64,000 nucleotides of DNA from Istiophorus platypterus (lineage: Eukaryota > Chordata > Actinopteri > Istiophoriformes > Istiophoridae). The notes under the pieces were generated by a model. That model was not told the DNA's origin and searched no databases. It saw nothing but the letters and a program-made list of their open reading frames with translations. Each line of letters starts with the position of its first letter. Positions within the stretch are counted from its first letter, which is position 1. The stretch lies in NCBI GenBank assembly GCA_016859345.1, contig CM029129.1:20958695-21022694 (forward strand), written 5' to 3'. Below, one piece after another: positions 47,115 to 58,500 of this stretch. Position numbers and translations under genes: made by a program.

Positions 47115-50100
47115 GTAAGGCTCCCGGTAGATAACGGGTCGGTGCGGAGCGTCTGGCCCCCTCGTCTCCCCCGTCTCCTCCCCGCCGCTCCTCCCTGCGC
47201 AAGGGGCTCGGAGGCGCAGGTAGAGCGGTTCGCGTGGATTTTGTGGGTCGAGAGGAGACAAAATGGCGGAGACTTCTCAAAGCCAGATGAAGCTTTCTTT
47301 TTTTATTTTTTTGTGTCGGGCTTTTAAATTAAACTGCGCTCGGCTCCGATGGAAGGAACGAGTCGCTCCGTGGAAGGAAAAAAAACCAAGAGGAGCGGCG
47401 GTGTCTGGTTACCGTTAGTTACGTGGTGGGCTCAGCTAGCCTCCCCCCGCTAGCCACCGCTAGCGGGGCTCTAACCGCTAACTAGCCGGTTAGCCTTTCT
47501 TCGGCCCCCCCGACACGCGTCACGCCGAACCCCTTTCAAAAACACAGCGGTTTAGCGACCGTCCACCCAACCCCCCCCCCCCGTCGGGACGCGACCCGCG
47601 CCGCCCCGCCGCCCCCGGTTCGGTCCGGACCCGCTGGCGCCCCAGCGGGCGGCGGCGGTTCCGTCCCAAACCCGGGCCACGGCGACCGCCGCCGTCGTGT
47701 GTTTTGGTGGGGGAGGACCGTGCCAGGCTGGACGTCTGGTTACGGGGGGGGAACCTGGAGAACCGGTGAAGTTCTTCACATTGACGCTGGCCGAGCGCCG
47801 AACAGAACAGTGACATTACTTTTTCTTAACAGATCTTCGTTTATACATTTAGATTCGGTGAATCCGGACATTGCGGGAGTCAAGTTTTAAACTGTACATT
47901 TCGAGGACGGGGCTGTTTTTGCAGAACCCGACATTCCTGCTGCTTTACGGGGGATCGCCATGCGACTGCATGGGTACATGATTGACAGGTGCCGCACCAA
48001 TAGCGTGCAGGGGAAGGCGGGGCAGCGCGGAGCGCCGCTGCGTGATTGGCCGCCGAGCAACAATCTCCACCACAGGCTCGGCTTGAGCCAACGCTTCTTT
48101 GCCTGCAGTGCTTTGTCAATAAAACTGCAAGTGTTTATTATCAAAGCGAAGTTTATTGAGTGGTTTAATAGTAGTAAATACACAGTTTAGTTGGTCAAAC
48201 CGCACGATCGATACGGATCTTGCTTGCTGCCATGGCCTTGCGATTATTTTGCACACTTGCTTCCATAGTTGGTTAGTTGAATTGTCGTCTAGATAGACAG
48301 CACAGGCATGCTACCATTTTGTGTCTGTAAATTATAAAAGCAGATTACCATTAGGCACTGTGCCACAAGATATTGCCGTAACAGCTGAGTACATGCATGA
48401 TGCATTAACCACTGGTGCGAGTTTTTGTTTTAATTTAGTGCTGCAACTCACCGTTATTGTCTCAGTTAGTCTTTTACAGTATAAAATGTTGGGAAATACT
48501 GACAGTCTAAACCTAAAGATATTTAACTAGTTAACAGAGATATTAAACAGAATATGGGAGAAAAATCTTAATATTTGAGAGAAAGCATAGCTCTATTTAA
48601 TGATCTATTTATTTTGGCATTTTTGCTTTAAAAATGACAGTAACTTGATTCCATGAGTAATGGCTCATTATTTTTCAGATGATTGACAGCTCCATTTGAA
48701 TCCTATCCAAAACTGCCCCACCTGGCCTTTGTGATGGACTAGCCAGTATATGGAAAGCCGCAGGGGTCAATACATGTAGGTGCGTGGATGCTAACAAATG
48801 CAAAACCCCCTTTTGAATAACATGACACAGCACAACGAACATGTACGCAAGTGGGCTACTGAGTACTGGAGAAGTTATTTCTGTAATAGGAACAACGCAA
48901 TGCAGATGTGATAATAGTCTAAGCAAGAAGCCAACAACAATAATGCCAAAAAAATTCTGAAGCCAAGTTTTATTATCAGTGATCTCTCTCTCTCTCTCTC
49001 TCTCTCTCCTTCCTTATCTCTCTCTCTCTATCTATCTATCTTGTTTTAAAACTAATCAGCAATGGTTTTATATTCGTACTGACATGATTAAAAGGTTTTA
49101 ATGATAATTATCTGTCAATTCACCTGCAATAGACTGAGTAATCATTTGCACTTTAACAGCCATTAGCTATCTGGAAGTATAGGTGGGCAGCTTGTAATGA
49201 TTTTCATTCTCAGTACTGACTGAAAGGTCATTTTCCTCCCAACCAATCAATGCAAAAGCAGATATTTGAAAAAAAAAAAATCTTAAAAACTCTAACTTTT
49301 GTCGGTTTTAGAGAGGGCTCTACTCAGTCTGGACAGTCAGTCTGGGCACGGTGCCTTATTCACAGTGACTGCTTTCTATTTGCGCCGCAGCTTCTCCCCT
49401 GATATAAAGAGGCGCTGACAGTTTAATGCAAGTTGTGTGAATAGTCAACAGTGTGTTAACCTGTCCACCCCAAACTCTTGAGTTTTTATGGCTCCATTTG
49501 TCTGATGAAGAAGGCACAAAATAACCTTTTCCCAGTGGGAAGGCAATGGAGCCAGTTGCATTTTCTGAATTCTTTACAGCAGCTCCCAGTATGGTCTTAA
49601 TGTATGATAGAGTGACTATATAACCATTAACCCCCGATGTCCGTCGGACTTAGCTGCATTGTGTTTTAGCTGTGCTGCAGCTGCCTTTCTGCTAAGCAAC
49701 TTGATTGCAGCGCCATCCCGCTGGTTTTTGTATGCATTTGCAATAAGCAATGATGTTGCAGTACCAGCTGCTACACCTTCAAATGTAGACAAAGCCCACA
49801 ACTCTTACCAATGAGCTTATGTGCCTCTCTCCAAAGAATGGCCACTTAAAAAAAAAGAAAAAAAATTGAGAATAAAAGGAGCAAGGGGGCGATCAGGTGT
49901 CCCGTGGTCTTGGATGAGGTCCGCCTCTGGCTGGAGACCTTTGTTGCAAGTTACGCCCCTCCTTGTCCCTATAGAGGATGCGTCACCGGTTGTGCACGCA
50001 TCAGAGGGGACTGATTTAATCTGTGAAACGATGGCGATCGGTCCATTGTCTCCACGGAGCTTGAAACAGTGAGGAAAATGTTCAAAAAGCGACTGAGGGA

Positions 50101-53100
50101 GGTCATTGGGTTTGTTGGGAGCGCAAGCCAGGCTGGAGGGCAAAGTGATCAAAGCAGCATAGTGCTCCCCCTGGCTCGAAAAACCCGTCGCGTATCGGGT
50201 TTCGCCAGCATGCTGCAGAGAGCCCTGCCATTGGCTTCAGCAGATAACACCCTGTCTGTGAAGTTTAAAGACAAATGATTGGCACGCAGCTCCTCACCTT
50301 CAGGCTAGCATGTTCAGCGTGGGAGGTGTGACCCGTCTGCAGCTTTAGCCAAACTTTTGCCTTAATCACCCTTACAGACGGTTGTTTTTTCACAAAATTT
50401 ATTTCATTTGCATATCACACCTAACGCATGTTTCAGAAAGCATTTCAGCCCACAGAGAGTATAGTTCCTTTTGTCATATTCAAAATAATAGTATATTGCT
50501 ATATATATGCTCAGGATTAGTCTGGAAATGATGTTAAATATTTTACTGATAATTGCAGAGCCAATTATTTAGATATTTTTTTTTAATATTCCTGCAGTGC
50601 CTCCTTGAACTGTAACCATGGGACTTAGGAAAGAGACTCCATAGCGGGTCTGTTTTATGTCACTCCCCAGGAGAAAACGGCATGTTAAGCTAATTAGCGG
50701 CAGTTTCAGGGGAGAGTATCGGATTGTTTTCATCACCACTTCATCCCCGGATTCTGTATTCACTTTTCACGTCACATGGAATCACCTTGAGGAGACAAAA
50801 TACAAAAGCACTAAAAAAAAGACGGAGCACATTTGATCTTGCGCAGCAGCCCTCTGGTCCATTGTCCTGGCTCAGCATGGCTCTATAGGTGTCCATGGGG
50901 GGGCGAGTCTGCATTGGAAGGGTATATACACTTGGGCAGTGTCCCAGGCACTCCATTAATAAAATACTGATGATGACAGAAAATTTTCAAGGCTCTGCAC
51001 TGTGGTTTTAAACTTTGTTCATAGTGGAAGGATGTGGTCATTTTCAGTTAAGAATTATTATTTATTTTCAGTTAAGAAAGTGAGTGTATGTGCTTCAGGC
51101 TTGCGCAATGTTAATAATTGTTTATGACAAGAGAGACTTAACTATTCACCCAAATTTCAGTATTTGTATTGTATTGAGCGAATCAGATGGTTTTGGTTTA
51201 ATTTGACAGGTTTTAGATTTCTGCCTCCGCCCCAGTAAAATGGTTATTAATGGAATTTTGTTTGTGATGTTCTAAGCAATGGTTTAAAAAAATCAGCGGC
51301 AACATTTCTTCTTGGAAACAGTATCTTTGTTACTCTGGATCTTTTAAAAGCAGATAGTATCTGACATGCCCATTTTTTTTTTTAGTTTGGCTCTATTCGC
51401 AAGGGCTAATTGCAGCCATTAAAAAACCCTGACCTGACAATACTACTAAGTTTCAAGACAAAATGTAGTAAAAGGCTTTGAAAGGACTCTTCAATCTTCA
51501 GTCTTGTTTTTTTAGGTCACAGAAGAGCAACTGAATGGGAGTATGTTTAAAATGGGAGGAAAAACATGTAAAATGAAATTGGCAAAAGATGCATTTCCCT
51601 CCATAGTGTGCACCGTAAAAACCTATAACCTGACGTAAGGGAAACACACGGCATTCAGCTCGTCGCAGCGTCTTGAGGAGCCCAGTCCTGACGTCATCTG
51701 TTTTCTCCCTGTGTGTCCTTTTTAGAAATGGTTGAGTCGATGAAGAAGGTGGCCAGTATGGACGTGGAGCTGACGGTGGAGGAGAGGAACCTGCTGTCGG
51801 TAGCGTACAAGAACGTGATCGGAGCCAGAAGAGCCTCCTGGAGGATAATCAGCAGCCTTGAACAGAAAGAAGAAAACAAAGGCGGGGAAGACAAACTAAA
51901 GATGATCCGAGAATACAGAAAAACGGTCAGACGCTGTCATAAACCAGAATTTACTAAGTATACATTCACCAGTCATAAGCGGTGTGAGTCCTGTATTAGT
52001 AATTATCCCGGATCCATTGGATTGAAGTCAAGCTGATATGGACTTCCTGCCTGCCTTGTTATTTCATGCAGAGAAGTGTAGTTGGTGCACTAGTAGATAA
52101 TTGTTATATCCATAGGCGTGATGCCAGAGATGCTTTTTGCGCAGAGATGCTCCACCCTCTGTGGCAGGACTTTTCAGGCTCTCCCTCTCTGACTGCTCCA
52201 CTTTCAGAGGGGAAATGGTGAGATTTCACAGCCTAGCAACACTTGTCTGAACGAAATAATGAGGCAGGCGGCGGCCATGAATCAACTTTAAATCGCCTCT
52301 TCCTTGTTTCTGCTGCAGAGAAACTTCTGTCACTGGCAGCACTACTGAGTGCGGTGAGGTGCAGCCACCCTCCAGTTATGCAGTGAAGGGGGGGGGGCAG
52401 GGAGATTTTACATAATTTTAATTATTGCTGAGAATTTCTGTCTACGTGTATTAAGTTCTTTATTACAAGGTTTTTTTCAATATGGGGGTGCCAGCATTAG
52501 ATGACAGAACCGTGACCTTGACAAATTCATGAGGGTTACTGACTGTTGATGCTTGGTGACTGTTATTGACTGACTTTGTCAGCACAGTTTTTCTGCCTGG
52601 ACAAAGTGTAGCAACCTGAGGCTAAAACTCTATTTTCTTTTTTTAATTAAAAATTTTTTTTCTTTCTTCAGTTGCAACTTCAGTTCTGGCAACAAGATCT
52701 AAAATACAAGTCATCCAAATTATCATCTACAGTGATACTGGGAATTCATTATGATGAGCCCAAGGCCCATTTTAATAATGCCTGGCAGAATGAGCTCAAT
52801 TAAAATTAGTACTGGGATGTTAAATTGTTATTTTCCCTTGTTATATAGCAGGCGTGACTCTAGATTTATTGAGTATTTCGTGTATTGGGTGCTGCATGTC
52901 TTTCAGGCTAAAGAGTGCAGGACGCATTAAGATGGAATTCCAGTAAAACCTAATGCTTTAACATCCCATTAAAATGTTAAGCAGATAACTTATTAAATCA
53001 AACTCTTCTTACTCAACATCCTGAGATAATTGTGTTGATGCTACGTGTGCATGTTTACAGTAAATAAACAAACTACCAGTTTCTATGTATGTTTTACTGT

Positions 53101-54269
53101 CAGAGGAGCAGAAATGAGAAATATCCTGGGGACGTTTAAAGTATTTAAATCAGAACGCAAAACAGTTATTAACACTGACAGGCGGTGAAAGTTGTGTAAT
53201 TTAACTGAACTGCAGCAGCAGGTGTCTCCAAAGTCCAAAGGCAGCAGGATTCAGGTGTGATATCCACAGGCTAACGAGAGTCTACAGTCCAACCCTGGCG
53301 AGCCCCGAAGCTCCCAGTCGGTCTCTTACAGCGTCTCTTACAAGGAAGTGTCAAGGGCGGCCAGCGTGCATGAGAGCTGGTATCAGCATCGGCAAAGTTG
53401 AGCTGAAAATGTGGGTTTGTACGGGGTTTATATTGCTGGGCAGTCTCAGCAGCGCTGCTACAGTAAACCAGAGGAGAAAATATGTTTTTAAAAAAAACTA
53501 ACTTTGTCATACGATACTCTGGTGAGTTTGTAACGCTTATATTTATCCGGCTGACGTGTAGTCCGGTAACACGTAAAAGCCTGGTAGGAGGGAGAGGGTG
53601 AGAGCGAGAGCTTTCCTCAGGTCAGATTTTGCAGTGCAGCATAGCCAGTGTAAATTCAATTTGTATTGAGCTTACAGTTTCTAATTAAAAGATTTGTTGG
53701 TTCATTTTTTTGTCGCAACTAATTAAATTTCCTGTCTAAGTGTATATTTCTAAAAACACTTGTTTGGAAGTGAAAACAAAGGTGACAAGGGATTGAGTTA
53801 CTGCTTAATGCAAATTCCAGTTCTCACTCGCCACTAAACCTCCACTGATTTATAAGCGATAGCCAAAGAGCGAGCTGTGTTATTAAAAGGACATGTTGCC
53901 ATATAATGAAGTTTTAAAATGTCAGGCTTGGGCGGCTGACACCGACCCTGAAACCGCGGCAAGAAAATGTACCCAGCTGGCTTTTCAGTGACAAACGCTT
54001 CCATGGCGACTGCCCCCAAAAAGCTGTCCCGTGTATCTCTGCCCTCTTTCAGCTGCCGCTGGTGCAGCAGCATTCAGAATTTATGATGCCCTCTTAAATA
54101 AGTTACCACCGGCCCAGACTCAACTCGGCTGAACCTCAGCTGAACCTCAGCCGAGTTGAGTTGCATTGAATCAGCCCCGAAAATGTACCAGAAATTTCTT
54201 TTTAATATTGTTGGATATATTTAATCCAGAACCTGTATTAGTGTATGTGACAACGCAGACTATTGACAG

Positions 54270-54304
<35 letters not shown>

Positions 54305-55538
54305 TGTCTGTGTGTGTTTTGTTCTGCAGGTTGAGAAAGAGCTGAAATCAATCTGCAATGACATTCTGGATGTACTGGACAAGCACCTCATCTTAGCTGC
54401 AACCACGGGAGAATCCAAGGTTTTCTACTACAAAATGTATGTACTGAGTAAATTTGTGTTTTTGTGTGTTTGTTTCGCAGAATGCATTCACGCTGTTCAC
54501 AGCCTTTTAGAGCTGCGGGGGCATATCAATATATTGAGTTTCCTGTTGGTTAACCATCATAGGTGTGTGTATTTGAGCTACATCCTGTTAAATTTTCAGT
54601 GCAGTCAATCCCCTGTTTAAGTTAGTAAATGTTGTTCTTCGCTGAACAACATGTACTATAAAGAACACAGTTGCCAGGCAGAGATGACCTGTAATTTCAC
54701 GAGTCATGTTTTACATGTAGATTTTAAAGAACTATTTAGACCCAAAGTCAAGTGTCTCTCGTTTCTTTTTTTTAATCACAGTTTGCATCCTGATATTAAT
54801 TGTGCAACGTTTTAGCAGAACCCTCATCATCCCATCCTGCTTAGAGCAGCCTAGAGCCTTGTCCACACCCCCAAAAATAAACGGTTCATAAAAAGTTCAG
54901 TGAAGCTGTGGTCTGTGGCTGAGGAGAGAAAACTGTGCAGGCCATCACTCCTTGCTCTTCCTCGCCTCCGCATAAACCTGGCGGGGCTTGGATGCGTTTA
55001 GAGGCCCGTTGTCCTCGTGGAGAATGAATCTTTAGCACACAGCTGGAAGCCACAAAAGATATCACATCTGCGCATGAAATCGTAACTCTCTTTTAAATAA
55101 ACCGATGATTAAACTCCTCAGCGTCTTACAAATAGATGAAGCGGCGTCGTAGGTGAATGTTTTAACCACCATTTACTGCACCGCGTCTCCTCTGTCTGTC
55201 TCCTAACAGACGCTCTCTGGTCACATGGAATTCAAACCCTGAGCTCAGTTGAAAACGGGACAAGTCTTTTCAGTCTGCAGCAATGAAACGTTGGCCAATT
55301 GTTCAGACTTGGTTCACTGTAAAAGTTTACTAGAAACGGCCTCTTTGCTGCCCTTCCACTAACCTCAGGTTTTTTTTTAATTCACTTGGCTCAGTATTAT
55401 CAAAACTGTATATGCTGATATATCCTATGAGGATTGTTGGCTTGATCTACTTGGTCTCTGTGGCTCTGCTTGGCTTTGCTTTTGTTGAAAATGACATTTT
55501 AAGAAAAAAAATCTCTCCAGCTTGAATTATTGAGCTTC

Positions 55539-55576
<38 letters not shown>

Positions 55577-58500
55577 CTGCAGTTTGGCTCTGAAAATATT
55601 CTTAGTAGTGGCTGCTTATCATTATGAACAATTATATAAATATTTATAAATTTCTTTTAAAGTTCAAACACTGCCAGGAGAGACAATTCAAAGAGGAACA
55701 TAATAATTTATTAAGTATCCAGTAAATTACAGACCATAATGATTCCCACACTGACTCTATTTTTAATGAAACATGATGTGACAAGAAGTTCAGTTAATGA
55801 GTATTAGTGAATTATGTAAAACTTTTGTGTGTATCAGTTGCAAATATTTGCATTGCTTTGCTTGGAGACTCAGTATTAAACATTATAAATATTAAAAGCC
55901 CTGTTCAGGGTGTGTTTCATAGTCGGGGTGTCACTGTCGACGTGTTTGTCCCAGACCCTACAATGCAGAAGCTTTAATTCACTACTGCTGGTTTGTCAGG
56001 TGTGATGTTTTTACCAGCTATCTGTTGTTATAATTGATGCTTTGTAATGCAAACGATAATGGTCTGACCACGCTGCTTCCTCTGCTCAGGAAGGGAGATT
56101 ACCACAGGTACCTGGCAGAGTTCGCCACAGGCAACGACAGGAAGGAGGCGGCGGAGAACAGTTTGGTAGCGTACAAAGCTGCTAGCGACATCGCTATGAT
56201 CGAACTCCCTCCAACGCACCCCATTCGCCTTGGCCTGGCCCTTAACTTTTCCGTTTTCTATTATGAAATCCTCAACTCGCCAGACCGTGCTTGCAGGTGA
56301 GTGTAAATATTTTATGTTGTCCGTTTTACCGGATTAAAGAACTTGATTTTTCTCTATTGTTTTATTTAACACGTTGAATCACCCACTGAGAGGGAAATGC
56401 GAAAAGCGGGTATTTTCTCGAAAGGGCACAAAATATACCGACATAAAGAATCCCAACTCCAGACACCTACTGTTAATGGCCAAATCAGAGAGACGAATGT
56501 CGCCCACTGAGTTGCGGCCTTTGATGCCGTCCCCTCATGCTGAACTGAGGGAAGACAGTGACTCCCTGTCGCAAAGTAGCATTAGGGAAACCAACGGAGC
56601 GGTAATAGCTGGTTAGCATGCTAATTGCAGTAGTGGAAAAGTGACAGAAATATAATAAAAACGAGTCAATATTGGCGTTGCTTTCCACCGCTGGAGGCAG
56701 ATCTTGTGGGCAAAGAGACAAAGGTTGATGCTTAACTATCGGCGTTTCCATTAATTTTAACGTCGGCTCTTCAGTGATAACAAAAAAATTATAAAAAGCA
56801 GCTTTTTGAGGAGGATGAGTATTGGATTTATCAAGTGGGCAGAAATGTCTAGTGATGTCTTCCTGCCCCCTAGAGGCGAAACATCCACAACTGCACCTTT
56901 CAGTGAATCAGAATAAGTCCAAGGCCATTTTCCTCTGGTTAAATAGATAAACTTATATCCACGTGTTTTAACATCTCTCTCCTTTCACCTTTGGGTTTGG
57001 ATCCCACAAAGAAAAGAAACGTGTATGTACTCTATTCCATTTGTCAGATACTGTTGTAGGTAAATGACCTGGAACCCCGGAACCAGTTCTTACAGGGACC
57101 AGATTAATTTCCATCTGGACACACAACCTCTCTGCTTCTGCACTGCTGTAGCATTTTGGAGCGTTAAACACAGACCACCCATGTTGAAACTTACAGCAGA
57201 ACAGATCGCACAGATAATCCACCTGTGGTTACATGTCAGATTACTGTTATTTATTTTCTGTTTTGGTATAAAGTATACACCCGCCTGTTCACTGTATGCA
57301 CCTGTGACCTTGCCGTCCTCTGCCTTTCTGCCGACAGGCTGGCGAAGGAAGCGTTTGACAATGCCATCGCAGAACTGGACACGCTGAGCGAGGAGAGCTA
57401 TAAGGACTCAACACTTATCATGCAGTTGCTACGTGACAACTTGACACTATGGACCTCAGACGTGCAGGGAGACGGTGAGAGAGCCCGTTCCTTTGCCTCT
57501 CGGGGCATTAGTTAGAGCTACTTTAATGGACAGCATCTCCTGGTATTTATCACTGATCTCAGCCTGTTCATTTCTGGCTGATGATGACTGATGATTGGCT
57601 CCCAGCTGTCAGCATCATTAATTTTATTTTGACAGATTTTAGTGTAATTTAAAGCTGATTTGTTCACATGAGCCCCCTGATTGCTCTTGTTTTCACCTTC
57701 TGAGATATTTCTGAGTAATGAATCATCGTCTTGAAAGAGGTTTAAGAAATCTTGTTGAAGTGATGAGGCTAATACTCCTCAAACAGCATCTAGAAAACAG
57801 AATAACCCTCTAACATTTTCTCTAACCTTTCCTCTTAGCACAGCAGTTCCTCTGAAATCAGACCCCCCCCAACTCAATGCTTACACACTGCTCTAACTTC
57901 TCTTCTCTCCCTGATTCCTCTGTAGATTCTTAAGGACAGCCCTCTTCCCTCCCTCTTCCTCCATTGTAGAAGTGTATTTTGTAAGTCATTCCACCTGTCT
58001 TGCCCCCCGCCCCCACCTCAAGCGATCACGCCCGTCTCACCGCCCTGATGCCCCTCACTACCTTCCTCACAGCACAAAGCCCGACCTCTGAGGCATTACG
58101 GAGCTATATAGGCTGTTTAATTGCATTGTTTCCTTTTTCCACCTTCGTCTACGCGCGTGGAAGTCGACTGCTGTGCATTTCCGTGTCCCCATGGGTGTCC
58201 GCAAGTCAGTAAAAGTTTAAATCACGCATCGTTGTTTTTCTGTTCACTGGGATGGCGGATAACGAAAACGCTGTGCAACGGAGAGCCGAGTAGTGACGTC
58301 GTTCGATAGCATTCTATTGAATCCGAACTCTTTCAAATCCCTTATTCATTAACCCTGTCCTGGCTCATTTTTCCCTTTTCTTTTTTTTCCCCCTCCATTT
58401 GTTCATCTTTTTTTTCCTGTTTTCTACAGCTGCAGAAGCTGTAGAAGCTAACTCCACTTTACCGTCCATTGAATATCAGTTAACTAAATCATATCTTTGC

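Larger units (their letters stand above)
47115..51725 (+). other. ywhae intron 1
   Basis: No coding exon seen. The first 650 bases are CpG-rich and a CpG-containing stretch follows at 47940-48080. It holds a MITE-like repeat, a (CT)n tract and a non-repetitive GC-richer segment at 49860-50270. Confidence 0.85.
51926..54329 (+). other. ywhae intron 2
   Basis: No exon seen. Close to exon 3 it holds a perfect 15-bp inverted repeat (54118-54161) and a (TG)n tract (54271-54318). Confidence 0.85.

Noticed and set aside
46514..47280. Minus-strand frames of 129-152 codons at the ywhae promoter
   Set aside because: Low-complexity Arg/Pro-rich translations of a CpG island; no domain and no conserved pattern.
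47880..48190. Overlapping frames of 98, 79 and 76 codons in ywhae intron 1
   Set aside because: Both strands are open by chance in a CpG-containing stretch; no protein-like composition and no matching splice sites.
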